Notes: generated by a model from the sequence alone, not told the origin. A DNA stretch of 64,000 bases from Lactiplantibacillus dongliensis (GCF_005405105.1 NZ_BJDK01000013.1:1-64000); one strand, 5' to 3'. Positions 48,417 to 58,436 are shown, counted from the stretch's first letter. Program-made: numbers and translations.

Positions 48417-49322
48417 CTAATAATCATCTTGCCGATAGCCATAACTAGCTAACAGGTTTTCCCGATCTTTCCAGTTTTCTTGCACTTTGACCCATAATTC
48501 CAAGTAGACCTTATCACCAAGCAAACGTTCAATATCCCGGCGAGCCATTGACCCAATCCGTTTTAACATACTGCCACCCTTACCAATGATAATTCCTTTT
48601 TGTGACGACCGTTCAATAATAATCGTCGCTTGAATATGAATCTTCTCTTCATCTTGACGTTTGATCGAATCAATCACCACAGCAGTTGAATGTGGAACTT
48701 CTTGCCGGGTTAAGTCTAAGACCTTTTCACGAATCAATTCAGAAATAATGAAGCGTTCTGGATGATCCGTAATCTGATCAGCAGGATAATATTGTGGTCC
48801 TGCAGGCAATTTCGACTTCAAGGTTGCCACCAATTCATCAACATTATTACCTTCTAAAGCTGAGATTGGATAAACATCGGCCCACGAAATGGCATCCTTA
48901 TACTGATCCATAATTTCTAACAACCGGTCAGGATGAATCTGGTCAATCTTATTAATGACCAAATAAATCGGCTTGTTAACTGCCTTAAGCCGTTCAATAA
49001 TGAAGTTATCACCCGCACCACGACGTTCGTCCGCGTTGATCATAAAGAGCACCGCATCGACTTCGCCCAACGTTGACAAGGCCGACTTCACCATAAAATC
49101 ACCTAAGCGACTGTGTGGTTTATGAATCCCAGGTGTATCGATAAAGACCATTTGCGTGTCTTTAGTGGTATAAATTCCTTGAATCCGGTTACGGGTCGTT
49201 TGGGCCTTATCGGACATAATGGCCACTTTTTGACCCACAATGCGGTTCAACAACGTGGATTTACCAACGTTAGGCCGACCGATAATTGCCACGAAGCCGG
49301 AATGAAACTCTGTATTTGCCAT
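48417..49322 (-). CDS. era: GTPase Era
   Basis: A 301-residue GTPase binding 16S rRNA near its 3' end during 30S maturation. G1 is [16 protein letters not shown], with [13 protein letters not shown] and NKIDQI, and the C-terminal KH domain contains [15 protein letters not shown]. It lies 18 bases after dgkA. Bacillus has cdd between dgkA and era; it is missing here. Confidence 0.98.
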   Translation of the reverse strand: MANTEFHSGFVAIIGRPNVGKSTLLNRIVGQKVAIMSDKAQTTRNRIQGIYTTKDTQMVFIDTPGIHKPHSRLGDFMVKSALSTLGEVDAVLFMINADERRGAGDNFIIERLKAVNKPIYLVINKIDQIHPDRLLEIMDQYKDAISWADVYPISALEGNNVDELVATLKSKLPAGPQYYPADQITDHPERFIISELIREKVLDLTRQEVPHSTAVVIDSIKRQDEEKIHIQATIIIERSSQKGIIIGKGGSMLKRIGSMARRDIERLLGDKVYLELWVKVQENWKDRENLLASYGYRQDDY

Positions 49323-49339
49323 AATTTATTCCCTTTCTA

Positions 49340-49756
49340 CTACCTTGTTAACACAAACTGCCAGATTTTAGGTACGAATAAGATCAACCCAACTAGTACC
49401 GCAAATGCCGCTGCAAATACAACGGCGCCAGCAGCTATATCTTTAACCTTTTTGGCTAACGGATGATAATGTGGTCCGGTTACCAGATCACAGATATTCT
49501 CCGCAATCGTATTATTGATCTCACAAAGCATCACCATAAAGATGGCCAAGCACAACCATAACCATTCACTCGTTGTCAATTGGAAGTACCAGCCGGCTAG
49601 TAACGCCACTACCCCCAAAACAAGGTGGGTCTGCATATTGCGCTCTTCTTTAACCACCGTTTTCAAACCGGACCAAGCATGTTGCCAAGACTGCCAAAAT
49701 GAATGGTTCTTTTCGATTTGTGGTTTATTTGATTTATTTTGCGAGTCCATAGTCAT
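49340..49756 (-). CDS. dgkA: Diacylglycerol/undecaprenol kinase family membrane protein
   Basis: A 138-residue DgkA-family protein with three membrane helices and the active-site pattern EINNTIAENICDLV after the second. In Gram-positives the preferred substrate is undecaprenol, giving the lipid carrier for wall synthesis. The start ATG has GGAAG seven bases upstream and lies inside the end of ybeY (23-base overlap). Confidence 0.95.
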   Translation of the reverse strand: MTMDSQNKSNKPQIEKNHSFWQSWQHAWSGLKTVVKEERNMQTHLVLGVVALLAGWYFQLTTSEWLWLCLAIFMVMLCEINNTIAENICDLVTGPHYHPLAKKVKDIAAGAVVFAAAFAVLVGLILFVPKIWQFVLTR

Positions 49757-50213
49757 CTAAAATCTTCCTTTGTAACCCAAACATTTCTTGCTCATCCGCT
49801 GGTTGCAGGTGGTCGTAGCCGTTCAAGTGCAAAAAGCCATGGACGACTAAATAACCTAACTCCCGTTCACGCGAGTGTTGTAAGAATTGGGCTTGTTCGT
49901 CAACCTTATCAACTGAAATCATGATATCCCCTAAGTTTAACGGCATTTCTGCGGCCATCTCTGGGTCCATCACAATCACATCATCGGCGTCATCATCATG
50001 CATGGCAAAACTAATCACGTCGGTGGGCCGGTCAACGCCCCGGTACTGCTCATTAATTTTTTGAATCTCATCATTGTTCATTAACGTTACTGAAACTTCG
50101 GTATCATCACGAAGCTTCAACTCTTGCCCCGCTGCCGCAATCAAATCCCGAATCAATTGTAAGTCAGCTGCCGCAGCACCGGCGGCCGTTTGATCATATA
50201 ATTCTAAGTCCAT
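49734..50213 (-). CDS. ybeY: Endoribonuclease YbeY (rRNA maturation factor)
   Basis: A 159-residue zinc-dependent endonuclease involved in 16S rRNA 3' processing. It has the conserved VDRPTDVISFAM region and the metal-binding motif HGFLHLNGYDH. The GGAGG in the extended frame lies five bases before the internal ATG (MDLELYDQTAAG), which is taken as the start. It directly follows phoH. The PgpH-like gene that separates them in Bacillus is absent. Confidence 0.96.
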   Translation of the reverse strand: MDLELYDQTAAGAAAADLQLIRDLIAAAGQELKLRDDTEVSVTLMNNDEIQKINEQYRGVDRPTDVISFAMHDDDADDVIVMDPEMAAEMPLNLGDIMISVDKVDEQAQFLQHSRERELGYLVVHGFLHLNGYDHLQPADEQEMFGLQRKILDDYGLAK

Positions 50214-50225
50214 AACTGCCTCCAT

Positions 50226-51203
50226 TTAGTGCTTTTCGCCAGCTTCATACGCCGTAATAATCTTGGCAACTACTGGATTACGGACAACATCATCGGCCGT
50301 AAAGTTGACAAACGAAATATTACTAATGTGGTTTAAGATATGTTCCGCTTGAATCAAGCCACTCGTGGTATTGCGCGGTAAATCAATTTGTGAAATATCA
50401 CCATTGACGATCATCTTGGCATCAAAACCTAACCGCGTTAGGAACATCTTCATTTGCGCATTGGTCGTATTTTGAGCTTCATCTAAGATGACAAAGGCGT
50501 GATCTAACGTCCGCCCACGCATATAAGCTAACGGTGCAATTTCAATCACACCACGATCCATTAACCGTTGGGTATGTTCAGCACCATAAATTTCATACAA
50601 GGCATCATAGATTGGCCGCAGATAGGGGTCAACCTTTTCCTTTAAATCACCTGGCAAGAAGCCTAAGCTTTCACCAGCTTCAACGGCGGGACGCGTGACA
50701 ATAATCTTTTCAACGTCACCACGCTTTAAAGCCGCGATGGCCATCACAACTGCGAGATAAGTCTTCCCAGTCCCCGCTGGTCCAATCCCAAAGGTGATGT
50801 CACTCTTGGCAACGGCCTGTACATATTGACGTTGGCCAAAGTTCTTTACACGAACGGGCCGACCACGATTATCTTTAATAAGCGTTTCCGCATATAAATC
50901 TTGAAAATAGTCTAAAGTACCGCGATTGACCATCTTAATCGCACTGATCACATCGGGGGCACCGATTTGAATATTTTGTTTAATTAAACTCGATAAATTC
51001 TTAAATACAGCTTGGGTTTTATGAACGGCTTCTTCGTCATCCCCACTAATGGTCACTTGATCGCCAAAAACATGGAGGCTAACGTGCAGCCCGTCTTCTA
51101 ACATCGCCAAATACTGATCTTCTGGGCCAAGTAAGGCTACCGATTGCGTGGGATCAGCGATGAGAAACTTTTGTTCATATTTTGAGTTTTCGGTCAAAAA
51201 CAT
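50226..51203 (-). CDS. phoH: PhoH family protein (PhoH-like ATPase)
   Basis: A 325-residue P-loop ATPase with an N-terminal KH-like part and the PhoH domain. Walker A is GIGPAGTGKTYLAVVMA and Walker B FVILDEAQNTTNAQMKMFLTRL. The family is suspected to act in RNA metabolism near YbeY, consistent with the neighbourhood. AAAGGAG lies only three bases before the ATG; a TTG two codons later has nine-base spacing, so the exact start is uncertain. Confidence 0.94.
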   Translation of the reverse strand: MFLTENSKYEQKFLIADPTQSVALLGPEDQYLAMLEDGLHVSLHVFGDQVTISGDDEEAVHKTQAVFKNLSSLIKQNIQIGAPDVISAIKMVNRGTLDYFQDLYAETLIKDNRGRPVRVKNFGQRQYVQAVAKSDITFGIGPAGTGKTYLAVVMAIAALKRGDVEKIIVTRPAVEAGESLGFLPGDLKEKVDPYLRPIYDALYEIYGAEHTQRLMDRGVIEIAPLAYMRGRTLDHAFVILDEAQNTTNAQMKMFLTRLGFDAKMIVNGDISQIDLPRNTTSGLIQAEHILNHISNISFVNFTADDVVRNPVVAKIITAYEAGEKH

Positions 51204-51324
51204 GGACTCCTTTATTGACAGATTTATTAGCCATTGAAAGCCAATGGCACCCGCGACGTGACGCACAATGTCAACGCTTAAAAGCGGGTTTGGTGTTAAC
51301 TAATCATAGCATAAAAGCCTGGCC

Positions 51325-51353
51325 ACGACCAGCTTCACGAACGCTTGGTCGAC
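51325..51353. repeat. Small inverted repeat upstream of phoH
   Basis: CGACCAGC and GCTTGGTCG pair with one bulged base around a nine-base loop, in the 200-base gap between phoH and yqeY. No T run follows; function unknown. Confidence 0.4.
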
Positions 51354-51367
51354 TAGTCTGACGACAC

Positions 51368-51397
51368 AAAAAAAGCCAGGGAAAAATTTCCCTGACT
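51368..51397 (-). terminator. Intrinsic terminator after yqeY
   Basis: On the minus strand AGTCAGGGAAA pairs with TTCCCTGGCT across a T loop and ends in TTTTTTT. Confidence 0.92.
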
Positions 51398-51402
51398 AAC
51401 CG

Positions 51403-51846
51403 TTAATTCAATAATGATTTAACTGTTTGGTTGATAAGCTTGCCATCCGCCTGACCTTTAAGTTTTGGCATTACCGCACCCATTACCTTACCGAAGTCAC
51501 CTTTACCGGTGGCGCCGACTTGTTCAATCGTTGCCGCAACCACTTGTTTGACTTCTTCGTCAGACAACTGCTTTGGCATATATGATTCAACTAACGTAAT
51601 TTCAGCTTTAACCCCATCAACTAGATCTTGACGATTCGCGCTTTGGAATTCCTCAAGTGATTCGCGCCGTTGCTTCAATTCACGTGATAACACGCTCACT
51701 TCTTCTTCGGCCGTTAAATCATGACCCGCGTTAATCTTTTCATTCATTAACGCAGACTTCAGCATCCGCAACACGCTAAGGCTTTGCTTATCGCGAGCTT
51801 TCATCGCAGCTTTAAGATCACCATTGAGTGTATCAACTAGACTCAT
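51403..51846 (-). CDS. yqeY: GatB/YqeY domain protein
   Basis: A 147-residue helical YqeY protein related to the tail domain of GatB amidotransferase subunits. It shows MKARDKQSLSVLRMLKSALMN and GDFGKVMGAVMPKLKGQADG. It may interact with tRNA, but the function is not established. It lies 43 bases downstream of rpsU, the conserved rpsU-yqeY pair. Confidence 0.95.
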   Translation of the reverse strand: MSLVDTLNGDLKAAMKARDKQSLSVLRMLKSALMNEKINAGHDLTAEEEVSVLSRELKQRRESLEEFQSANRQDLVDGVKAEITLVESYMPKQLSDEEVKQVVAATIEQVGATGKGDFGKVMGAVMPKLKGQADGKLINQTVKSLLN

Positions 51847-51889
51847 TGGATATCCTCCTTCGATTCAATTAAAATCAACAAGATGTTGA

Positions 51890-52078
51890 TTACTTGAAAC
51901 GACGACGGTTCTTACGCTTACGAGCAGCTTCTGATTTTAACTTTTTCTTCACACTTGGTTTTTCGTAAAATTCCCGTTTGCGGTATTCTTGTAAAGTACC
52001 ACTTTTTGAAACGGTACGTTTAAAGCGACGAAGAGCATCATCAAGAGATTCGTTTTTACGAACGACTGTTTTTGCCAT
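51890..52078 (-). CDS. rpsU: 30S ribosomal protein S21
   Basis: A 62-residue, strongly basic ribosomal protein ([18 protein letters not shown] at the start, KRKNRRRFK at the end). A GGAGGGAGGG site precedes the ATG. It is first in the macromolecular synthesis supercluster and driven by a consensus promoter. Confidence 0.99.
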   Translation of the reverse strand: MAKTVVRKNESLDDALRRFKRTVSKSGTLQEYRKREFYEKPSVKKKLKSEAARKRKNRRRFK

Positions 52079-52154
52079 TTAAAATTCCCTCCCTCCGAGC
52101 TTGAAAAGTAACCGTCAAATTATGCATACTTACATAATACAACTGTTCTAGTAA

Positions 52155-52183
52155 ATTATACATAAATAGAAAAACCACGTCAA
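52155..52183 (-). promoter_or_regulatory. rpsU promoter
   Basis: On the minus strand -35 TTGACG, a 17-bp spacer and consensus -10 TATAAT, about 75 bases before the start codon. Confidence 0.85.
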
Positions 52184-52244
52184 CAAAAGTTTAAAGATTA
52201 ATGCAAAATATTTCAAAATGGCTGGTCTTAACCGCAATAAATCG

Positions 52245-52273
52245 TTTTCATAAACCCTTGGCTATGCTACACT
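52245..52273 (+). promoter_or_regulatory. Promoter for the PpsR-type regulator gene
   Basis: Extended -10 TGCTACACT, with a weak -35 TTTTCA 17 bases upstream. It is divergent from rpsU. Confidence 0.5.
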
Positions 52274-52308
52274 AGAGTCACTATTGATACGGAAATGAGG
52301 GTTTAATC

Positions 52309-53124
52309 ATGCAAGCCATTAAAATTTTTATTTTATCTGATTCAGTTGGCGAAACGGCCCATGCAGTCGCCCAAGCCGGCGCCGCTCAGTTCGGCGATTT
52401 AGATATTACTTATCAACGGTTCCCTTTCGTTCGGACGGAGTCCCTACTTCAAACGGTACTCGCACAAGCTTTAAAAGAGCACGCCATCGTCTACCATACT
52501 TTTGTCGACCGTAAGTTAAGTCAGAGCGTAAACGTTTTTTGTCAGGCTCACGACTTACCTTATAATGATGTCATGACACCAACGCTGGATTTGTTTTCCG
52601 GCATCACGCACCGGCAACCCGTTAACAAACCGGGTAAAATGCATGACTTAAATACCAATTACTTTGATCGCATCAACGCGATTGAGTTCGCCGTGACTTA
52701 CGACGATGGTAAGAACCCGGCTGGCTTCTTGGATGCCGATGTTGTCTTACTAGGGGTCTCACGGACGTCCAAGACGCCACTATCCTTATACTTAGCCAAC
52801 CGTAACTTAAAAGTCGCCAACTTACCATTAGTTCCTAAAGCCCAAATTCCAGACGAAATCTGGCAAGTTGACCCGAAAAAGATCTTTGGTTTAACTAATG
52901 ATCCAGAACAGCTCAACACGATTCGTCGCGAACGGATGATTCAATATGGCCTAAACCCAGATACGGTTTATTCCAATACGGATAAAATCAAAGCGGAACT
53001 CGCTTATGCAGACACAATTTTCAAAAAGATTGGCTGCCTAGTCATCAACGTGGCTAACAAGTCGATTGAAGAAACGGCTACCCTGATTACTGAAAGTTTA
53101 GGTTACAACGAACCCAATCGTTAA
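52309..53124 (+). CDS. Pyruvate, water dikinase / PPDK regulatory protein (kinase-pyrophosphorylase)
   Basis: A 271-residue DUF299 family bifunctional ADP-dependent kinase and Pi-dependent phosphorylase. It controls a PEP-forming dikinase by phosphorylating a threonine. The N-terminal IFILSDSVGETAHAVAQA and the P-loop GVSRTSKTPLSLYLA are diagnostic. In Bacillus the homologue yqfL lies between glyS and dnaG; here it is divergent from rpsU and stands alone. The target enzyme is not in the window. Confidence 0.94.
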   Translation: MQAIKIFILSDSVGETAHAVAQAGAAQFGDLDITYQRFPFVRTESLLQTVLAQALKEHAIVYHTFVDRKLSQSVNVFCQAHDLPYNDVMTPTLDLFSGITHRQPVNKPGKMHDLNTNYFDRINAIEFAVTYDDGKNPAGFLDADVVLLGVSRTSKTPLSLYLANRNLKVANLPLVPKAQIPDEIWQVDPKKIFGLTNDPEQLNTIRRERMIQYGLNPDTVYSNTDKIKAELAYADTIFKKIGCLVINVANKSIEETATLITESLGYNEPNR

Positions 53125-53131
53125 GTTATTT

Positions 53132-53174
53132 AAAAAAGAGCCGCTCGGGATTTTTTCCTAAGCGGCTCTTTTTT
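53132..53174. terminator. Bidirectional terminator between ppsR and nfo
   Basis: AAAAAAGAGCCGCT pairs with AGCGGCTCTTTTTT around a 15-base loop. T runs in both directions suit the converging genes. Confidence 0.92.
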
Positions 53175-53183
53175 AGTCCTCAC

Positions 53184-54080
53184 TTAAACTTGTTGTTCAA
53201 TATCACGAATCAAATTAGGGTTAAATCGGCCCGCTTTTAACATCGCAATCTCATATTTATAAGGTGGCAATTGATGTTTCTTATCTGGCCCAACATACGG
53301 TGTTTCTAAAATCTTACTAATGCCAGTTAATTGTGGATGATGGGCAACGGCATTTAACGTCTCAAACCCAATCGTTCCCATCCCAATATTAGTATGTCGA
53401 TCTTTGTGCGCACCTTGGGGATTCTTAGAATCATTCAAATGAATAACCTTTAACCGATCCAAGCCAATCACGTGATCAAACTCATTCAAAACACCGTCAA
53501 AATCAGCTTTAATCGCATAACCTGCATCGCTGGTATGACAAGTATCAAAAGTAACGGACAATTTTTCATTATACGTGACCCCGGCAATCATCGCCGCAAT
53601 CTCTTCAAACGTCCGGCCGACTTCCGTCCCTTTACCCGCCATTGTTTCAATCGCAATCTGAATTTTTTGATCCGGCCGAATGACCATATTCAACCCCTTA
53701 ATGATCTGTGCAATCGCAGCTTCAGCGCCAGCCCCAACATGCGCCCCGGGATGGAGGGTCAATTGGGTCGCGCCAACGGCTTCAGCACGTTCAATTTCAT
53801 GATACAAAAAGTCCGTTGCAAATTCAAAGTAGCCCGGTTTTTTAGTATTCCCAAGATTCACAATATATGGGGCATGCACCACGATTTGTTGTAAATCATG
53901 CGCCGCCATCACCTTTTGACCCGCTGCAATATTCAGCTCATCAATGGGCTTACGGCGGGTGTTTTGTGGTGCCCCGGTATAAATCATAAACGTATTAGCA
54001 CCATAGCTAACCGCCTCATTTGCAGACCCGAGCAACATATCTGGCGCTTTCATTGATACATGTGATCCTAATCTAAGCAT
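53184..54080 (-). CDS. nfo: Endonuclease IV (AP endonuclease)
   Basis: A 298-residue zinc-dependent apurinic/apyrimidinic endonuclease of base excision repair. It starts [16 protein letters not shown] and contains the metal-site motifs [51 protein letters not shown] and [16 protein letters not shown]. The start overlaps the preceding glycerophosphotransferase gene by eight bases, with GAGG nine bases upstream. It is therefore translated as the last member of a wall-polymer operon. Confidence 0.97.
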   Translation of the reverse strand: MLRLGSHVSMKAPDMLLGSANEAVSYGANTFMIYTGAPQNTRRKPIDELNIAAGQKVMAAHDLQQIVVHAPYIVNLGNTKKPGYFEFATDFLYHEIERAEAVGATQLTLHPGAHVGAGAEAAIAQIIKGLNMVIRPDQKIQIAIETMAGKGTEVGRTFEEIAAMIAGVTYNEKLSVTFDTCHTSDAGYAIKADFDGVLNEFDHVIGLDRLKVIHLNDSKNPQGAHKDRHTNIGMGTIGFETLNAVAHHPQLTGISKILETPYVGPDKKHQLPPYKYEIAMLKAGRFNPNLIRDIEQQV

Positions 54081-55290
54081 CTTGTGTCGCCTCAATTCCA
54101 ATTTGTTGAAGTACTTTTTGACTCGCACGACCATCTTCCCAGCCACAGAATCGCTTATAAAAAGCCGGTGCCGCCGCGGTTGGCTGCCAGTGGCCGGCCG
54201 TATAACGATCCAAAGCCGCATACAAGGCCGCCGCATCCGTCACCAACGGTCCTGGCAATTCACTTTCATAGTCAAAGTAAAAGCCACGTAATTGATCACG
54301 ATAATGTTCCAGATCATACGCATAAAACAATTGCGGCCGTTTGAGATTGGCATAATCAAACATCACCGAAGAATAGTCTGTAATCATTAAGTCACTAATC
54401 AAGTATAAATTAGTAATGTCCGTTTCCGCCAAAATTTTGACCCGGTCTTCAAAGCCCGTAATATCGATCTGATCCTTCACTAAGTAATGGGGCCGTAACA
54501 CCAAGACCGTATCTGCCGAAACATGCTGAAAGAAAGTTGCAAGATCGAACGGAAGCTTGAAATTATAACGACCCACATATTGAAAGTCATCATCTCGCCA
54601 AGTTGGGGCATACAAGATCACCTGGGCATCTGCTCGCCCTACTAATTGCTGCTTTAACTGGGCCGTTTCTGAAGCAGTTGTATGATACAAACGGTCGTTG
54701 CGGGGATACCCGGTATCTAGCCACTGCTGATTGAACCCAAAGGCATGGGCAAAGATATCATGCGAATATTGATTGGGGGCAATCAGATAATCCCAACGTT
54801 TAGCTTCATCAATAAACTTCTGATGATACGTTTGCGTGTCGGTACCGGGAATTTCCACCGCGTCAATATCAACACCTAAATGTTTTAACGGCGTTCCGTG
54901 CCAAGTTTGTACATAAGTCGTCCCACTGTTCTTGTGCCACCAACGCGGTAACCGGGAGTTAAAGACCCAAAAGTCGGCCCGTGCCATGACCCAAATCCAT
55001 TTTAAATGGAAACGTTTCAATAGTTGAATCTCAGGATAACGCGCTTTTAAAGCCGCATATTTACGTGGCTTCACATTAAAATAGCAACGATCTGCATACT
55101 CCGGATGTTGCGCCAACAAAGCCTGATATAAAGCCATAGGATTATCATTAATATCATTGCCATTAAAACTCTCAAAGACGAAGCTGTGTTTTTTTACGGG
55201 TAATAAAATGAACCCATCGTTCAACACGATGAGTCCACCTCGAATGAGAATCTTAATCGCAGTCATTAAACGGTGTTTAAGTCTAGCCAT
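54073..55290 (-). CDS. CDP-glycerol glycerophosphotransferase family protein (TagF/TagB type)
   Basis: A 405-residue peripheral membrane enzyme expected to transfer glycerol-phosphate from CDP-glycerol to a wall teichoic acid chain or its linkage unit. Hallmarks are [38 protein letters not shown] and [20 protein letters not shown]. It is too short to carry extra domains. It lies 15 bases downstream of a TagG-like permease. Confidence 0.92.
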   Translation of the reverse strand: MARLKHRLMTAIKILIRGGLIVLNDGFILLPVKKHSFVFESFNGNDINDNPMALYQALLAQHPEYADRCYFNVKPRKYAALKARYPEIQLLKRFHLKWIWVMARADFWVFNSRLPRWWHKNSGTTYVQTWHGTPLKHLGVDIDAVEIPGTDTQTYHQKFIDEAKRWDYLIAPNQYSHDIFAHAFGFNQQWLDTGYPRNDRLYHTTASETAQLKQQLVGRADAQVILYAPTWRDDDFQYVGRYNFKLPFDLATFFQHVSADTVLVLRPHYLVKDQIDITGFEDRVKILAETDITNLYLISDLMITDYSSVMFDYANLKRPQLFYAYDLEHYRDQLRGFYFDYESELPGPLVTDAAALYAALDRYTAGHWQPTAAAPAFYKRFCGWEDGRASQKVLQQIGIEATQDA

Positions 55291-55305
55291 TAAGTTGCTC
55301 CTTTT

Positions 55306-56124
55306 TTAAATCAAATCAACAAATCGTGATCGGAATTTATAATGTAAGTGAGAGCCAACCAATAAGACTAATAAAACAAAGCCCCAGAAAATCAAGGTTA
55401 ACAATGGTCGACTCCACATGTAAGTGTCCGCACTCTGGTGAAACATTGAATTCCGGAAACCGGAAATAATGTACCAGAATGGATTTAACTCTAAGATGCG
55501 GACAAATGGTGCTGGAAAACCAGTCGTTTGAAAGTTGAATAAGACGCCGGATAGATAAAACAACATCCGCATCATAGATTGTAACAAGATCTGCCAATCA
55601 CGCACTAGCACTGAAACCGTGGAATTGAACGTACTCAATGCAAACATCAAGCACATCATCGCAAAGAAATAGTAAATCCATTGTAACCAAGCGATAGCGG
55701 GATAGATGCCATTAAAGAAACCTAACGCGATTGAAAAGACCAGCATGGTCCAAAAGGAATTCAAATTCCCAATAATTCGAATTGAAGGTAGCACCGAAAC
55801 TGGGAACTTCATCTTCGAAACCATGCCAACCCGTTGATAAATCGCCTTGGACCCATCTAAGACAGCACGGTTCATAAAGAACCAAGGGGTAATCCCAATA
55901 ACCATCCACATTAAGTAGGACACCCCACCAAGGTTACTCCCTTTTTTGAACCCATTGCTAAAGACAATCCAATAAATCCCGATTTGAATCAACGGATATA
56001 AATATTCCCAAGCTAATCCCAAATAATGGTTTTGATAACTGGCTTGATCCTCATAATTTGAGATCCGCCAAATAATTCCCCAATTTTGGAATTGCTCTTT
56101 AATAATCGTTACGACCTCTTTCAA
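55306..56124 (-). CDS. ABC-2 type polysaccharide/teichoic acid export permease (TagG-like)
   Basis: A 272-residue integral membrane protein with six predicted helices and an N-terminal cytoplasmic segment (MKEVVTIIKEQFQNWGIIWR). The family signatures LGLAWEYLYPLIQIGIYWIVF and FFYLSGVLFNFQTTGFP match TagG-type exporters of wall polymers. The TagH ATPase usually encoded next to it is absent here, so it must use an ATPase from elsewhere. Confidence 0.92.
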   Translation of the reverse strand: MKEVVTIIKEQFQNWGIIWRISNYEDQASYQNHYLGLAWEYLYPLIQIGIYWIVFSNGFKKGSNLGGVSYLMWMVIGITPWFFMNRAVLDGSKAIYQRVGMVSKMKFPVSVLPSIRIIGNLNSFWTMLVFSIALGFFNGIYPAIAWLQWIYYFFAMMCLMFALSTFNSTVSVLVRDWQILLQSMMRMLFYLSGVLFNFQTTGFPAPFVRILELNPFWYIISGFRNSMFHQSADTYMWSRPLLTLIFWGFVLLVLLVGSHLHYKFRSRFVDLI

Positions 56125-56161
56125 GGCTCAGCCACTTCCTATCTCTTAATTCTAATAATGG

Positions 56162-57304
56162 TTATTTTTGATGAAAATAAGCAACCGTGCGGGCCCCCGC
56201 TTGACCATCATTATGGGCATTCCATAAGCGGTTAAACGTGGCTAACTGCGTTGCGGTCGCCGTCGCTGGTTGTGCCAGCGCCTGATTCAGCGCCGTTACT
56301 GTCGTTACCAATGGTCCGGGTGCCCACGACCGAAAATCAGCCTGTAACCCAACGCGCTGTTGGTAAGTTTGCCAGTCAAAAACATAGAATACCATTTTTT
56401 GACAATTTGGCAAGAGGGCGTAATCAAAAATCACAGATGAATAATCACTAATCAGGGTATCCGTGACCGTTAATAAATCGTCAGTACTAAAGTCCTCAGC
56501 CGTCGTTAACAAGTTCGGATACTGGGCTAATAGTTGGGCCGTCTGTGCTTGTAAGTGCGGATGTAGCTTTAAAACCAAGACTTGGTCAGCAGCCAACTGT
56601 ACTTGTCCAAAATCAGCTGGCAAGCTAAAAGTTACACCCTCACGATACGTGGGCGCATATAAAATAATCCGCCGATGTCGCCAAGCTGGATGTGCGGCAT
56701 AAATAGCTGACCGGGTCTGTGCAATCCAGGCTGGATCTTGATACCGATCAGAACGCGGATACCCTAACACGCGCATCCGCTGCGAATCAACACGATAACT
56801 CGTCGCAAAGACATCACCCATCTTCGCTGCGCCCACGACATAATCCGTAAAATGATCATAGACTTGCTGAAAGCGATGTCGGTCGGCTGCTGAACGTTGC
56901 TGGGTCTGCGGGTCTCCCCAACCAAACGCTTTAATCGCCCCGGCCGCATGCCAAAGCTGCACAATCCGTTGTGCCGGCCGCTTGGTTAACCCACCAATAA
57001 AGGCGTAATAGTTGTCACAATACACCGTTGCTGCCCGTGTGATGACGGGCACTCCAGCCACGGCAAAATGAATTGAATCCCGAAATGGCACCACTTGAAT
57101 ACCCGCGGCCTTTAGAGTCAAAGCACCACTAGTCGCCGCCGGTAAGTAGTAAACCGTCAGTTGGGTTCCCAAACGAGCCTGCAACTGCTTAATAAACGTC
57201 AAGTTATCCGCAAAACTCATCAAATAAATGACTTGCGTGGTGGCATGCCAATGGGTCAACCAGGACATCAATGACACGAGCCACATGTAAATCGTCTTCT
57301 TCAA
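56162..57304 (-). CDS. CDP-glycerol glycerophosphotransferase family protein (TagB-like)
   Basis: A 380-residue family member with a hydrophobic N-terminus, the motif RIVQLWHAAGAIKAFGWG (variant of TWHGTPLK), VLGYPRSDRYQD, IILYAPTYREGV and DTLISDYSSVIFDYALL. TagB-type enzymes add the first glycerol-phosphate to the linkage unit. That role is suggested by the WHAAGAIK variant and first position in the operon but is not proven. Confidence 0.9.
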   Translation of the reverse strand: MKKTIYMWLVSLMSWLTHWHATTQVIYLMSFADNLTFIKQLQARLGTQLTVYYLPAATSGALTLKAAGIQVVPFRDSIHFAVAGVPVITRAATVYCDNYYAFIGGLTKRPAQRIVQLWHAAGAIKAFGWGDPQTQQRSAADRHRFQQVYDHFTDYVVGAAKMGDVFATSYRVDSQRMRVLGYPRSDRYQDPAWIAQTRSAIYAAHPAWRHRRIILYAPTYREGVTFSLPADFGQVQLAADQVLVLKLHPHLQAQTAQLLAQYPNLLTTAEDFSTDDLLTVTDTLISDYSSVIFDYALLPNCQKMVFYVFDWQTYQQRVGLQADFRSWAPGPLVTTVTALNQALAQPATATATQLATFNRLWNAHNDGQAGARTVAYFHQK

Positions 57305-57398
57305 ACGTTAGCCCTTCCATTCCGCAAATTATACTCAGTAATTATAGCATACTTCATTGCCAGGCTTCTGGCTACGCACAAAAGCTTAAGATTCAGTC

Positions 57399-57433
57399 AA
57401 AAAAGCGGCTAACCGGCCCTAGCCAGCTAACCA
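57399..57433 (-). terminator. Intrinsic terminator after the YitT-family gene
   Basis: On the minus strand GTGGTTAGCTGGC pairs with GCCGGTTAGCCGC through G/T-tolerant pairs around TAGG, followed by TTTTTT. Confidence 0.75.
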
Positions 57434-57442
57434 CTCGAGTTT

Positions 57443-58318
57443 TTACGGGTCCGGTTCGTAAAAATGACCCAGAATTTTAACGGTATCTGAGATGCTGACA
57501 AACGCATGCGGGTCAGATTCCGCCATTGCAGCTGTTAATTCAGACATTTCATACCGGGTAATGACAGTAAACAAAATTGTCTTGTCATCATGGCGATAAG
57601 CCCCTTCAGCATTATGCACGATGGTCACCCCACGGCGAATCCGATTTTGAACACTATCAATCACGGTATTCGGTCGACTGGTAATAATCATCACCTGCAT
57701 CTTTTGTTGGCGGGTATACGTCATATCGATGACCCGACCGTTAACCAACAACCCTAGGGCAGAATAAAAGGCATATGGCCAGCCATAAACAAAACCAGCC
57801 GCTAACACGATAATCGCATTAAAGGCCATATTGATAGTCCCGATACTCCGACCCGTTTTCCGCCGCAAGACCAGTCCAATAATATCTAAACCACCAGTCG
57901 AAATCCCATTTTTCAACGCTGTCCCGGTCCCAAAACCATTGACCGCACCCCCGAAAATCGCACAGATAATGGGATCATGCGTCAACGTTTCCGGGGCCAC
58001 AATTTTAATCATGATACTTGATAGCGCAACTGCCAAGAACGTATAAACGGTAAACCGGTGACCAATTGATCGCCAAGCAATCACAAACATTGGCACATTT
58101 AACAAGAATAGCAATAACGCGGTTGAAAGCTGAACGGGCATAAACTTCGCCATCAAACTATTGATCAACTGGGCTAACCCGGTAATCCCTGACGAATAAA
58201 TATGACCAGGCGTCCAGAAGAAGTTCATGGCGACAGACACTAAGATCGCATAAATAAACGCGGTCGACGCTTTAAACACATCGCGATGACGCTTAGTCAA
58301 CTGCTGAAAATCGTCCAT
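57443..58318 (-). CDS. YitT family membrane protein with DUF2179 domain
   Basis: A 291-residue protein with five to six membrane helices (about 20-190; for example GTALKNGISTGGLDIIGLVLRR region) and a C-terminal cytoplasmic DUF2179 domain (about 210-285). Family function is unknown. It stands alone between msrA and the teichoic-acid cluster. Confidence 0.92.
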   Translation of the reverse strand: MDDFQQLTKRHRDVFKASTAFIYAILVSVAMNFFWTPGHIYSSGITGLAQLINSLMAKFMPVQLSTALLLFLLNVPMFVIAWRSIGHRFTVYTFLAVALSSIMIKIVAPETLTHDPIICAIFGGAVNGFGTGTALKNGISTGGLDIIGLVLRRKTGRSIGTINMAFNAIIVLAAGFVYGWPYAFYSALGLLVNGRVIDMTYTRQQKMQVMIITSRPNTVIDSVQNRIRRGVTIVHNAEGAYRHDDKTILFTVITRYEMSELTAAMAESDPHAFVSISDTVKILGHFYEPDP

Positions 58319-58436
58319 TTTGCTTGCGCTCCTTTACGTTTTTTATCCTTGGCTATTGTACCATTAGAAACTGCGTTCAGCAGGTAAAATCAGCTTTCAC
58401 TTGAAAGTCTCACACTTCTCAGTAAGCTCACAGAGA

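Noticed and set aside
52237-52250. Near-cre sequence over the ppsR -35 region
   Set aside because: Matches about 12 of 14 consensus positions and lacks the terminal CA half. In AT-rich intergenic DNA this is too weak to call.
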